Assembly: GCA_041686955.1 (NCBI GenBank)
Contig: JAWLCV010000001.1
Location: forward strand, 1 to 64,000
DNA from: UBA7803 sp041686955
GTDB taxonomy: Bacteria > Pseudomonadota > Gammaproteobacteria > Pseudomonadales > Azotimanducaceae
Length of the DNA: 64,000 nt
Direction of reading: 5' to 3'
Below, in pieces: positions 8,139-17,048 of the stretch (position 1 is the stretch's first letter; each line of letters begins with the position of its first letter). The notes beneath the pieces are model-generated. The model did no database searches, was not told where the DNA came from, and was given only the letters and a program-made list of their open reading frames with translations. Made by a program: the position numbers and the translations under genes.

Positions 8139-9896
8139 TCACGTGCTCGAGGCCGCGCGCTGAACCCCATGTTGCCCGTGAAGACCAGAAAGGCACTCGA
8201 GGAGAGGTGGCACGACCTCCAGCGCCGACGCGAACTGCTCTAGCTGACAAAGCCGTTCGAACTCCGATGCAAGCGCGGCGAGTTGAACCTGGGCCCGAGA
8301 CACGTGCGCGAGCGCGCGGCGGCGCACCTTGGCCTGTTCGAAAGCATCGGTCAGCATCTGAGACTCGTTCGTCTCCACTGGCCAACCACTACCGATGGGC
8401 TCCAGATTCCAACGGCCCCAATGGAGAGAAATTATCGCCCCCTCATGATCGAGGGCAAGGGTCTCGCCGGTCTGTCCGGGGCTCGAAAGCTGCAGGGGTA
8501 AATGGGCTAGAGCCTCCTTGATCTGGTCGAGCCTTTCACGAAGCTGCTGGATGACGGCTCGCTGCTGGCGGCCATCGGCTGCGATCTCGGCCCGGTTGAT
8601 TAGCTCCGGTGTGAGACGCCGTCCTAGCATCATTCGCGAGCGAGAATACCGGTCCACGAGGCCAGGGGGTGGCTCGGTGCCGAGCATCCGCGCTGTAAGC
8701 TCCCGAGCCTTCACCTTCAGACTTCCTGCCGGGATGGGCTGAGCGTCCGGGCCACGGAAGACGTGGCACTGAAGACCGTTCACCTCCGAGGCTCCGAGAA
8801 ACTCTGGCGCCGGAATGTCACCAAGCTCTGCGAGGAGGGTTGCCTCGTGTTGCGCCATTGCCCGGTTGCCGCGACTGAACAGTTTTACAAGAAAGCGCTC
8901 GGTCGAGCCTTCACCGCGTCGTGCCGACACGACGAATGCGGCTATGCCGGGAAGGCGAGTCTGGTACCAGGGCGCTCCGAGTACGAACAGGTCAGGATGA
9001 GCCATTTTGCGCAGTTCTTCTTCGATCCAGCTTAATCGTCGTGGGCTTTGGACGAGCTTCCAGTAGTCGCTCGGCCTCGCGCCGAGGTGGCTCGTCAACG
9101 CCTGGCCATGAAAGAAGAGAGCGCTCAGTAGGCGGCGCTGGTGATTGAGGGAATGAATGTTCGTGACGAGTGCAGACGTCCTCTGCATCCATTGCCGCAT
9201 CAGAATCAAGCTGATAATTCCAATGAGCACGCTCGGCGGCGAGCCCCAGAGAAAATCGACGACGATGAAGGAGAAGGCTCCCAGGAAACCGATGTCGCCC
9301 GCGAGCTTCACGGCACCGCTGAAGTTCCGTTCCATGGATGATCGGGCATAGGAACTCCCGGCATACAGCGCGAGCGCAATGCCGAATGCGGAAAGATCGT
9401 ACGCGAGGAGGAACAACAGGAATGCCGGGTAAAACTTCAGCAGGAAAGCTGCGCCCAGCCCGATGAAGACGAGTGCGGCTAAACCTGCGGCATACCGTTG
9501 GTAGGCTCGGCGTGCGATCCCCTCCTGGTCCTCGAACAAGGTGATTTTGCGACTTCGCGCCAATAGCAATGACGCTCCGCGCTCGACGCAGGTCCGCGTC
9601 AGCCGTTCTGCCAGCACGTGTGACAGGTAGAAAGCTACGGCCGCCGACGCGAGGACACTGATAAGGTGAGTGCGGTCCAGCGTCATCAGAAATTCGGGAA
9701 AATAGGATGGAATGCCGTTCGATCCCAGCAGCAGAATCACTTTCAGAGGCAGGATGAAAGCAACCAGCAGTGAAAGCTGAGACAGCAAGGTGGCCCCTAC
9801 CGCATGCGCAGTGTGAAGGGGGACGACCCTGAAGAATTTGGTCCCCAGAGAAACCAGCCACTCGAGGGCGATCCAGACCTGTTTGATCGGTTGCAT
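8139..9896 (-). CDS. Six-helix membrane protein with C-terminal kinase-like (pseudokinase) domain
   Basis: This 585-residue protein is not a named family to me. Residues about 28-240 contain roughly six hydrophobic segments arranged in pairs, loosely like an ABC-exporter membrane domain without its ATPase. Residues about 300-505 look like an aminoglycoside phosphotransferase/choline kinase-type fold. FLVKLF (Lys338) would be the beta-3 lysine and QHEATLLAEL (Glu351) the helix-C glutamate. LPLQLSSPGQTGETLALDHE would be the catalytic loop, and GAIISLHWGRWNLEPIG the metal-binding strand. The catalytic HGD and metal Asp positions are SPG and His492, so phosphotransfer looks impossible. It lies 49 bases upstream of the two-SGNH acyltransferase and probably shares its transcript. 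Its role is unknown; a sensor or scaffold for glycan assembly is plausible. Confidence 0.65.
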   Translation of the reverse strand: MQPIKQVWIALEWLVSLGTKFFRVVPLHTAHAVGATLLSQLSLLVAFILPLKVILLLGSNGIPSYFPEFLMTLDRTHLISVLASAAVAFYLSHVLAERLTRTCVERGASLLLARSRKITLFEDQEGIARRAYQRYAAGLAALVFIGLGAAFLLKFYPAFLLFLLAYDLSAFGIALALYAGSSYARSSMERNFSGAVKLAGDIGFLGAFSFIVVDFLWGSPPSVLIGIISLILMRQWMQRTSALVTNIHSLNHQRRLLSALFFHGQALTSHLGARPSDYWKLVQSPRRLSWIEEELRKMAHPDLFVLGAPWYQTRLPGIAAFVVSARRGEGSTERFLVKLFSRGNRAMAQHEATLLAELGDIPAPEFLGASEVNGLQCHVFRGPDAQPIPAGSLKVKARELTARMLGTEPPPGLVDRYSRSRMMLGRRLTPELINRAEIAADGRQQRAVIQQLRERLDQIKEALAHLPLQLSSPGQTGETLALDHEGAIISLHWGRWNLEPIGSGWPVETNESQMLTDAFEQAKVRRRALAHVSRAQVQLAALASEFERLCQLEQFASALEVVPPLLECLSGLHGQHGVQRAASST

Positions 9897-10124
9897 GCAG
9901 CTATGTCATGAGTGGGGCCGTACGCCGAGTGATCATACTATACTTCGGCGGCTTGCCTCAGTTGCACCGGAAATGAATGGGAAGCGAGTTGTCGAGGGGC
10001 GCGCAGAGACGCGGATGTCGCACTTCAGTAGGACGTATATACTTGCGCGAAATGATGCTGGATGTCAGCCGGCCTACGGGGTAGAGGCGGGGGGTGAAGG
10101 GCGTGGAGATGTTGAGCTCATACG
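9897..10124. other. Divergent intergenic region (228 bases)
   Basis: It separates a leftward membrane protein gene from a rightward glycosyltransferase gene and must hold both promoters. A TATAGT-like -10 for the leftward gene can be read in the CATACTATACTT stretch about 50 bases upstream of its ATG, but without a good -35. I see no convincing gene in it. Confidence 0.4.
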
Positions 10125-11573
10125 GTGGATGAGGATCCAGTTCAGTTCTCCAGCGAGTCGGAGTTCCAGGGCGTGCGGGGCGAGATGGACCACACGAGGA
10201 ACGCTTTGGAACGGAGTGCTGCAGAGGTCGCCGATCTGAGGCGTCAGCTGTGGCGGCTTCGCACGGAGCTTCTTCAGACCAAGCGGACGCTGGCGCACCG
10301 GATCGGTGTCGCGATCGTCAAGAACCTGGGAACGCCGTGGCGTTGGCTTATGATCCCGTTCTCTGTGGTTCGCGCTTACCACGACTACCGGTTGGACAAG
10401 CAACGCCGGGGGATCTTACTCGCGGAGCATGAGCGGCGGCGGGGCCTAGCCGAGAGTAGCTCGAGTCGGTCGTGCTCGCCGGTCCCGATGAAGAGCATCG
10501 TATGGCAGGCGCAGCAACTGGCAGACGAGCACGGCCTGGATTATGCGCTCGAGTTCGTGCGAGCTCATCATGAGGAGTCGGCTCCGCTGGCGCTAAGGCT
10601 CCTTGAAGCGAACTCTGCGGAGAGCGACACGGAATGGCTGCGGTGCGTAAACGACTACCTCGCTCAGTTCGGCATCCATCCCATCGAACTCTCGGAAGGA
10701 ACAGCTCCCCGCTTTCACAGGATTTCAGCTCCCGCTCTGTCTCGCGTGTCGGATGGCCCACTGGTGAGCGTGATTGTCCCTGCCTACAACGCAGAAGCGA
10801 CTGTTGAGCACGCGCTCAGTTCGATTCTCAGGCAGACCTGGGAACCGTTGGAGGTCATCGTGGTGGATGACTGCAGCACGGACGGGACTTGGGATCTGCT
10901 GCAGGAGTTTGCTAAACGAGACGATCGCGTGACCATTCTGCGAAACTCAGTCAACGTGGGCCCCTACGTCTCGAAGAATCGAGCTCTCGAGCTTGTGCGC
11001 GGTACTTGGATCACCGGCCACGATGCTGACGACTGGGCGCACCCTCAGAGAATCGAGAGGCAGGTGGCCGCGATGCGCGCAGATCCTCGCTGCAAGGTGG
11101 GCATTGGGCAGATGATCAGAATGAGTGAGGACGGGGTGTTCACGCACTTCTCGAAGGTAGGAAAGACTTCCGACGACGGTGCACTGCGTCTTTGTTCGAT
11201 CTCTTGCATGTTCGACGCAGAATTCTTCAAGCGCCACTTAGGTCACTGGGACTGCGTCCGGTTCGGTGGCGACAGCGAAATGATCGAGCGGTGTCGCACC
11301 CTCTTGGGTGATGGATTCAGGAGTTTTCGCATCATGACCATGCTCTGCCTGGATGGGGATCGTAGCCTCACCAATCACCCAGTCCATGGGGTATCGAAAG
11401 AAACCGGCATTTCTCCCAGTCGTCGCTACTATCGGGAAGAGTGGACCGCGTGGCACAAGAACCTGAAGTTGCATGATGCATATCTCGATTTCCCCCCCAG
11501 CGGGCGCAAGTTTGGTGCCCCCGTCGACGCGGTTGTAACTTCTGAGCAGATCGTGGCCCTATTGCGTACATGA
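10125..11573 (+). CDS. Glycosyltransferase family 2 protein with N-terminal coiled coil
   Basis: This is a 482-residue protein. Residues about 20-60 form a short heptad-rich segment (RNALERSAAEVADLRRQLWR) followed by a linker. The GT-A domain starts at about 207 with VSVIVPAYNAEATVEHAL, then VIVVDDCSTDGT and the metal-binding motif HDADDWAHP. It should transfer a sugar from a nucleotide donor with inversion. The start is GTG at 10125. An in-frame ATG at 10185 is an alternative, and neither has a well-spaced ribosome site. Its stop overlaps the next ATG (ATGA), so it is coupled to the MurG-like enzyme. Confidence 0.88.
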   Translation: MDEDPVQFSSESEFQGVRGEMDHTRNALERSAAEVADLRRQLWRLRTELLQTKRTLAHRIGVAIVKNLGTPWRWLMIPFSVVRAYHDYRLDKQRRGILLAEHERRRGLAESSSSRSCSPVPMKSIVWQAQQLADEHGLDYALEFVRAHHEESAPLALRLLEANSAESDTEWLRCVNDYLAQFGIHPIELSEGTAPRFHRISAPALSRVSDGPLVSVIVPAYNAEATVEHALSSILRQTWEPLEVIVVDDCSTDGTWDLLQEFAKRDDRVTILRNSVNVGPYVSKNRALELVRGTWITGHDADDWAHPQRIERQVAAMRADPRCKVGIGQMIRMSEDGVFTHFSKVGKTSDDGALRLCSISCMFDAEFFKRHLGHWDCVRFGGDSEMIERCRTLLGDGFRSFRIMTMLCLDGDRSLTNHPVHGVSKETGISPSRRYYREEWTAWHKNLKLHDAYLDFPPSGRKFGAPVDAVVTSEQIVALLRT

Positions 11574-12724
11574 TAGGACATCGACTGTATTCGGCCCTGA
11601 CGAAGCTTCGCAGTTCGATCTCGGGCCGGTTGGCGTCTCCGGACTTGGATACGTATCTCTTCGTGCCTATCAACGGCGCCGGGCTCGGCCATCTCACCCG
11701 ATGCTTGGCGGTGGCCCGCCGTCTGGAGCGACTGGTTCCCGATGCCGACATTGTGTTCTTCACGACAAGCGTAGCCGTCCCTTTGGTCAATCGATTCGGC
11801 TACCGCTGCTATCATCTGCCCCCATTGAGCGCAGGCAAGGCCGACGGAGTTACACCCGAGCGCTGGAACTCGTTGTTTTTCGATTGCCTCGCTGCCGTGA
11901 TGAATCTTCATCGTCCCTCGACGGTTGTCTTCGATGGCACTTGGCCCTATGCGGGATTGCGCGCTGTGATGCACAGCTTTCGGCGGTCCCGTTACGTTTG
12001 GATCAGGAGGGGGCTGCATCGCCAACAGTTGCAGCCTGAACAGGAGAAACAACAGCTCGCTCTGTTCGACTTGACGATCGAGCCCGGAGAGAAGGGAGAC
12101 AAGGCGGATCCGCAGTCGCCGGCTGCCGTTGAACGGGTGGATCCGATAGTGCTTCTGGATCGTGATGAGGTGCTTCCTCGCGCGGAGGCTCGAAAGCGGC
12201 TAAGACTGGACCAGGAACGTGCTGCAGCATACGTGCAGCTCGGCGCCGGAAACATCAACGACCTCGTCGACCTCGAGGGACGGGTCGTAAAGGAGTTGAA
12301 GTCGATCGACGGACTTCAGGTGGTAGTAGCGCGTTCACCGATCATGCTCCACGAACGACCGGAAACCGGAGCCGACGCCGAGTTGGTCGATTATCCAAAC
12401 TCGCGTCTATTTCGAGCATTTGACGTCGCGGTGCTGGCCGCTGGCTATAACTCGGTCTACGAATCCATGTTACTGGGGCTTCCAGCCGTCTTTCTACCCA
12501 ATTTGGATACAGGTGCGGATGATCAGCGGCGGCGTGCACGAATGGCAGCCGAATACCGAGGATGGTGCTGTCTAGAGGATTCCGCCAGCGGGTCCGTCGC
12601 CCGATGTGTTCGCACGCTGTTGGCGAATGTGACCGCGGATCCTCTTTTAGAAGGCCCGAGCAGAAACGGGGCAGAGCAGGCGGCGCGTCTCGTTGCGCAT
12701 CCACAAGCCCACGCTATTCAATGA
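11570..12724 (+). CDS. MurG-like (GT28-type) glycosyltransferase
   Basis: This is a 384-residue GT-B protein. The N-terminal domain has YLFVPINGAGLGHLTRCLAV, the glycine-rich loop of MurG/GT28 and UGT-like enzymes. The C-terminal part has AAYVQLGAGNIND and AFDVAVLAAGYNSVYESMLL, followed by GLPAVFLPN, the donor region in which GYNS replaces the usual GG.S/T. It is coupled to the preceding GT2 gene by ATGA. MurG proper makes lipid II. Here the context and divergence point to a hexosaminyl or similar transferase for surface glycan, not peptidoglycan. The last seven bases overlap the convergent acyltransferase gene. Confidence 0.78.
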   Translation: MIGHRLYSALTKLRSSISGRLASPDLDTYLFVPINGAGLGHLTRCLAVARRLERLVPDADIVFFTTSVAVPLVNRFGYRCYHLPPLSAGKADGVTPERWNSLFFDCLAAVMNLHRPSTVVFDGTWPYAGLRAVMHSFRRSRYVWIRRGLHRQQLQPEQEKQQLALFDLTIEPGEKGDKADPQSPAAVERVDPIVLLDRDEVLPRAEARKRLRLDQERAAAYVQLGAGNINDLVDLEGRVVKELKSIDGLQVVVARSPIMLHERPETGADAELVDYPNSRLFRAFDVAVLAAGYNSVYESMLLGLPAVFLPNLDTGADDQRRRARMAAEYRGWCCLEDSASGSVARCVRTLLANVTADPLLEGPSRNGAEQAARLVAHPQAHAIQ

Positions 12725-14766
12725 CCTGCGCTTCCGGGAGTTGAGGAAACCTGGTGGGCCTCCTGTTCTGAGCTGAACACTCGTGATAGCCCGATCATCG
12801 CGATTATTCGTCGCATCGTTGCCGGCTCGAGATTACGGCGCAGGTGGTTGCTGTCCCGGTAGATGAACTCGCCGTTGATGAACGTATCGCATCCTGCGGC
12901 GTCGCAGAGCCTGCGTGTGCTATCTATGACTTGGAGTCTCGGATACTCATTGGCGAGCTCGAGGAAAATATCGTTTGTCGGCCCGTGTACTCGTTCGACC
13001 GTCGCGAGATCCAGGCGTGTCGGGTCGAAGCTGCAAGGCTCCCGCAGTACACCCCCTAGGCGCTGAAGCACACAGGGGATCATGTCCCGCCCTGGTCTCG
13101 GAACCTCTGTCAGGATCACCATAGTTCGGTGTGACAGGTCGATCGAATCGGCGACTCGACGGATCCCTTCGCGCATGAGTTGTAGACCGGATTGGATCGA
13201 GCGATGCCCGTCCGAGGCGTGGATGTGGGGAGGGTAGGTAGCCCACGCGGAAGCCAGCAAGACGAGGTCGATCTCTTCGTCCTGATGTAGGTAGCGCATC
13301 AACTCGTCGTGCTCCCTGCCGCATTCTGCGGAATAGGTAGGTAGATCTACCCTATTTCTGAAGATGTGCGTGTTGTCGAGGTATGGCGGACAGCTATCGT
13401 AGAGTAAGACGGAGTAGCCCGCCTCTTTGGCTACTAGGTCCACCATCGGCGCGTAATGCAGTGCATGGCTATCCCCCCACAGCAACGCGTGTCGATCCGC
13501 ATCATCCCAACCCGTTCCGATCACGCAGCGCCTGCGCGACATCTCTGAAAAGGCTCGCTTCTCTGGGCAAGGCCATGTCCACATCGTGTCCTGGTCTGCG
13601 AGCCGATAAGCCTCGTGAGGAAGCCGAGATGGGAAGCCTTGGCTCGATGTGACCGTGTACGCAGCCAGGCCGACGAGGCAGGTGCCGAGCGCAGCTCCGG
13701 CGAATATTGTTGTCTGTCGCGCTTTCGCGTGACGAAGCGGTTGCTCGACGAAACGCCATGAAAGCGTGGCGAGAATCAGGCTCAGCGCGATCAGGCCTGT
13801 TGCCTCCTCAGGTCCCGGAGACGTGCCGGACGTGTAATGCCGGTAGTAGACGATGACTGGCCAGTGCCAAAGGTAGAGTGAGTAGGAGATTTTGCCGATG
13901 AACACGAACGGCTGGGTCGAAAGGATAGCCGAGACGGGATTGCGTCCGACTCCTCCCGCCAGAAGGATGAGGAAGGTTCCGACGACCGGGTAGGCCGCAT
14001 TGTATCCGGGGAATGGCAAGTCTTGGGAAACGAATGCCATGCCCCAGAAAATCAGCCCTAGACCTAGCCAGGGGGCGAGCAGACGGATGGGCTTTCCTAG
14101 ATACGATGACGAGAGGGACGGAAGCGTGAAGTACAGGGCACCACCGGCTATCAGCTCCCACGCGCGGGTGAAAGGGAGATAGAACGCCGCTTTTGGATCA
14201 AGGTACGTGAAGTATATGCAGGCAGCGAAAGACGAGGCCGAAATAAGTGAGAGTAGGCCAAAAAAATAGGCGCTTCTGAAGCGCGTCCATCTCCAGAAGC
14301 CCATGATGGCCAGCGGCCAGATCAGGTAGAACTGTTCTTCAACGGCCAAAGACCAAGTGTGCAGGAGTGGCATGGTGTCTGTGAGCGCGTCGAAGTACCC
14401 GGTGTTCTGCCAGAAGAAGACGTTGGCGAGAAATGCCATGGTCCAGATCGCGCTCTGGCCTAGGTCCTGGTAATCGCCCGGCTGCAGCAGGAGGAACCCT
14501 CCGATCACGCAGGTGGCGACGACCGCAATTAGGGCTGGAAGTATCCGTCGTATCCGTCGCTCGTAGAAATGGAGTATCGATAGACGCCCCCCGACCGCCT
14601 GATCGGCTAGAATGCCGGTGATCAGGAAACCGGATATTACGAAGAATACGTCGACCCCAGTGAAGCCTCCAGGCATGGTGCTGGGCAAGGCGTGATACAG
14701 CACGACGCTGAGCACAGCGATCGCACGTAATCCATCGATATCGGCGCGATAATAATTGGTGGTCAT
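12718..14766 (-). CDS. Membrane O-acyltransferase (AT3) with C-terminal SGNH domain
   Basis: This 682-residue protein starts at the ATG at 14764-14766 (MTTNYYRADIDGLRAI). The frame extends to a TTG at 14818-14820 that adds 18 residues poorly matching the family. Residues 5-375 are the AT3 membrane domain (GGFTGVDVFFVISGFLITGI, WSLAVEEQFY). The SGNH domain has Ser433 in WGDSHAL and Asp638/His641 in YRDSNHL, so the triad is intact, unlike the second SGNH copy of the protein at 5213. It is predicted to O-acetylate a glycan in the periplasm. It is the last gene of a leftward run with the sulfotransferase and dioxygenase genes upstream. Confidence 0.92.
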   Translation of the reverse strand: MTTNYYRADIDGLRAIAVLSVVLYHALPSTMPGGFTGVDVFFVISGFLITGILADQAVGGRLSILHFYERRIRRILPALIAVVATCVIGGFLLLQPGDYQDLGQSAIWTMAFLANVFFWQNTGYFDALTDTMPLLHTWSLAVEEQFYLIWPLAIMGFWRWTRFRSAYFFGLLSLISASSFAACIYFTYLDPKAAFYLPFTRAWELIAGGALYFTLPSLSSSYLGKPIRLLAPWLGLGLIFWGMAFVSQDLPFPGYNAAYPVVGTFLILLAGGVGRNPVSAILSTQPFVFIGKISYSLYLWHWPVIVYYRHYTSGTSPGPEEATGLIALSLILATLSWRFVEQPLRHAKARQTTIFAGAALGTCLVGLAAYTVTSSQGFPSRLPHEAYRLADQDTMWTWPCPEKRAFSEMSRRRCVIGTGWDDADRHALLWGDSHALHYAPMVDLVAKEAGYSVLLYDSCPPYLDNTHIFRNRVDLPTYSAECGREHDELMRYLHQDEEIDLVLLASAWATYPPHIHASDGHRSIQSGLQLMREGIRRVADSIDLSHRTMVILTEVPRPGRDMIPCVLQRLGGVLREPCSFDPTRLDLATVERVHGPTNDIFLELANEYPRLQVIDSTRRLCDAAGCDTFINGEFIYRDSNHLRRNLEPATMRRIIAMIGLSRVFSSEQEAHQVSSTPGSAGH

Positions 14767-14839
14767 TAAAAGACGGGCAGGCGGTCGATTGGTTATCGGA
14801 CCATGAAAGGATAGCGGCAATGGGAGGTGCCGGCGAGTC

Positions 14840-15889
14840 TCAGTACGAAACGTTCATCGCGTCCTGAACCTTTGCGAGCATCTCGTATTCCTGGCCTAGA
14901 TGCTCAGCCAGAAGTCCTGCGGCGTCTTCAGGTACGGCGATGCTCTTATCTGATCGGTTCAGGTCCTTGGGAATGTTGTCCGGCGAGTACTTCAGATCGA
15001 GAACGTGAAAAAGTTCCATTTCTGAGCCGAGCGAAAGGTCTCGCGCGATGACGTAGTCGAGGCTCTGGATTCGTGAAACTGCTTCCGGAACGTCGTTGCG
15101 CACGGAGAAGGTCGTCAGCTGCCTGGCCAGCAACCATCCGGGGATGTTGCTCAGCCAGTTCTCGAAACTCTTGTCCTTCCGATAGTCCCAGAAGGCGCCG
15201 TATCTGGGGAATGTACGATAGTGATGCCACTTCGATTGATCGATCTCGCCCTGCGCGTTATTGGCTGCCTCCTGGCGGTACATTGAGACGCAGCGTTTAA
15301 TTGGATCGCGCAGTACCGAAAATGAGAAGTGATCGGCCTGTGGAGTGACTTCGTCGAGCCCGAAATGCATGCTGGGCATGTAGGGAATCTCCCCGAGCGC
15401 CTCTCTCATCAGAAACGAGACGAGTGGCCGATAGTTATAGCTGGGCAGTATCTTGGAAGCAGGTGAACGATAGAAGAAAGCGCCAAGTGCGGTATTCAAT
15501 GACGTGCCGCTGCACTTGGGTATGTGCCAGAAGACGATCGGCTTTTTTGGTCTAGCTACGATTTCGGGTGCCAGAATTCGGTCAATGAACCGACGCTTGA
15601 CGAGCTTCTTAGCGTTGGGGACACCAAGATCCAACTCGAAGCTCAGAGTCAGAAATGTCGGCGCTGTTGTCTGGAGATCACGAGCACCCGCGGCAATCAG
15701 CTGGTCGAAGATTTCCTCCCTGGTTGGCCGATCGCAATAGTTGAATGCGACATAAGCTAAATTGGCGCAATCGGCTGGCTGGAAGCCGTACCCTCGCAGC
15801 GCTGTGAGAATCCAGCTGCAGGCCGCAACGTAGTCCTGGGCCGAAACGGACTCATACGCATGGCGACGGATTTGGGTGATGCGGTTCAT
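14840..15889 (-). CDS. Sulfotransferase family 2-like protein
   Basis: This 349-residue cytoplasmic enzyme is predicted to move sulfate from PAPS to a sugar hydroxyl. After an N-terminal helical region, IVFWHIPKCSGTSLNTAL is the 5'-phosphosulfate loop of carbohydrate sulfotransferases (HIPKxGGT type). SFSVLRDPIKRCVSMYRQ is the 3'-phosphate binding motif (RDPxxRxxS). The ATG at 15887-15889 is preferred. A TTG 42 bases upstream would give 363 residues, and neither has a clear ribosome site. It is surrounded by an O-acyltransferase and a dioxygenase-like gene in the same direction, so sulfation and acylation may act on the same glycan. Confidence 0.87.
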   Translation of the reverse strand: MNRITQIRRHAYESVSAQDYVAACSWILTALRGYGFQPADCANLAYVAFNYCDRPTREEIFDQLIAAGARDLQTTAPTFLTLSFELDLGVPNAKKLVKRRFIDRILAPEIVARPKKPIVFWHIPKCSGTSLNTALGAFFYRSPASKILPSYNYRPLVSFLMREALGEIPYMPSMHFGLDEVTPQADHFSFSVLRDPIKRCVSMYRQEAANNAQGEIDQSKWHHYRTFPRYGAFWDYRKDKSFENWLSNIPGWLLARQLTTFSVRNDVPEAVSRIQSLDYVIARDLSLGSEMELFHVLDLKYSPDNIPKDLNRSDKSIAVPEDAAGLLAEHLGQEYEMLAKVQDAMNVSY

Positions 15890-15950
15890 TGCGTCTGGGT
15901 CGGTGTGTCGTAGGTTCTGAGAAAGATCCAAAGGCCTGGCAAGGATTGGC

Positions 15951-16817
15951 TCACGAATACTTCATAACCGACACCATCCGTTCTCGGCCTGCGGCCTGAG
16001 GCCAACCGCGGTGGAAACCGGATTGGTCGGAAACGACCAGAGATCCCTTCGCTGCGAGAATCGGCGCAATCGCAGCGGGATTGACGATGGGTGTTTCCGT
16101 CGCGGGGTTCACGTGCTCGCACAAGCGCATGTTGGCTCGGCGAAAAGCCGAATCGGTATGAGAGCCCTTCACGAACGTATAGGGACCATCCTCGAGCGAC
16201 AATACGTCGGTCAGGTACACGAAGGCTTTAAGGTTCTCCGAGTACGAATCGACGTGAAAGCCCCGTGTTCGCGTGATCCCACTGTTGAGATATACGTTTA
16301 GATTGCGCGGCTTCACATTCGGCCGCCTCAGGATCTCTATCAGGCAGGGGTCTTCCAGCACGCGCCGGATCTCTCGAATACCGGTCGGGATCGCCAGGTC
16401 GCAGTTGAAGATATCTACCATGCCCTGGTCTTGGCCTTGGCGAACTGTAATGACTGCCTTGCCATAGTTCGACAACTGATGGTAACCCTTGAGTTTTGAA
16501 GACCCCATTTGGAAGAGGGCTCTCTCGGTTTCGTATACCTCAGCACCATGATGAACGAATTCTTCGTACAGCGCGCTGACCTCCGCAGCGGCGCAGGCAC
16601 AGACGTCTTCCGTCACTACGGCATTGACCACCAGCACCCCGAACTGAGCCAAGATCTCGCGGGCTCGTAGTTGACCGTCACGGCTCTGGTATTCCGCAAT
16701 GGTCACGTCTTCCGTTCGCCGACGGATCTCTCCGATCGTCAGCTCACGAATGTGTTCGAGGTACGCGTCGTTGATCTCGCCGATGTCCGACAAGCTGATG
16801 CCTTCGGAGCTGGACAT
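15951..16817 (-). CDS. Phytanoyl-CoA dioxygenase-like Fe(II)/2-oxoglutarate oxygenase
   Basis: This is a 288-residue protein. I chose the ATG at 16815-16817 because AAGGGGAG lies just upstream; an ATG 15 bases earlier has no such site. RGFHVDSYSENLKAFVYLTD supplies the first His and Asp of the iron facial triad. SDQSGFHRGWPQ...R supplies the distal His and the 2-oxoglutarate arginine. This matches the PhyH family, whose members hydroxylate lipids or natural products. In this setting the substrate may be a sugar or acyl group on the glycan, which is inference. It begins a leftward run with the sulfotransferase and acyltransferase. Confidence 0.82.
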   Translation of the reverse strand: MSSSEGISLSDIGEINDAYLEHIRELTIGEIRRRTEDVTIAEYQSRDGQLRAREILAQFGVLVVNAVVTEDVCACAAAEVSALYEEFVHHGAEVYETERALFQMGSSKLKGYHQLSNYGKAVITVRQGQDQGMVDIFNCDLAIPTGIREIRRVLEDPCLIEILRRPNVKPRNLNVYLNSGITRTRGFHVDSYSENLKAFVYLTDVLSLEDGPYTFVKGSHTDSAFRRANMRLCEHVNPATETPIVNPAAIAPILAAKGSLVVSDQSGFHRGWPQAAGRERMVSVMKYS

Positions 16818-17048
16818 AGGACTCCCCTTCATAGCGGACGGCGATGGGCGGAACTATTCGAACCCTGAAGCGGTGTCTGGCACGGTGCGGGGCAACCTCC
16901 CGGAGAAACGCGGGTTGAGCCGCCCCCTTTCTAGGCCAAGGCCAATGAGACGATATCACTATACCGGATGGCGCGCACTACGTAGGTTAATTCGGTTCGA
17001 TACGCGCAGCATGTGCCGATTGGGTCGCCCCGCCCATTCGCGTTCGCC
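16818..17048. other. Intergenic region between phyH-like gene and pseI (231 bases)
   Basis: It probably carries the promoter for the phyH-like/sulfotransferase/acyltransferase run. On the minus strand a TATAGT hexamer sits at 16958-16963 but lacks a recognisable -35. No convincing gene or terminator hairpin was seen. Confidence 0.35.
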
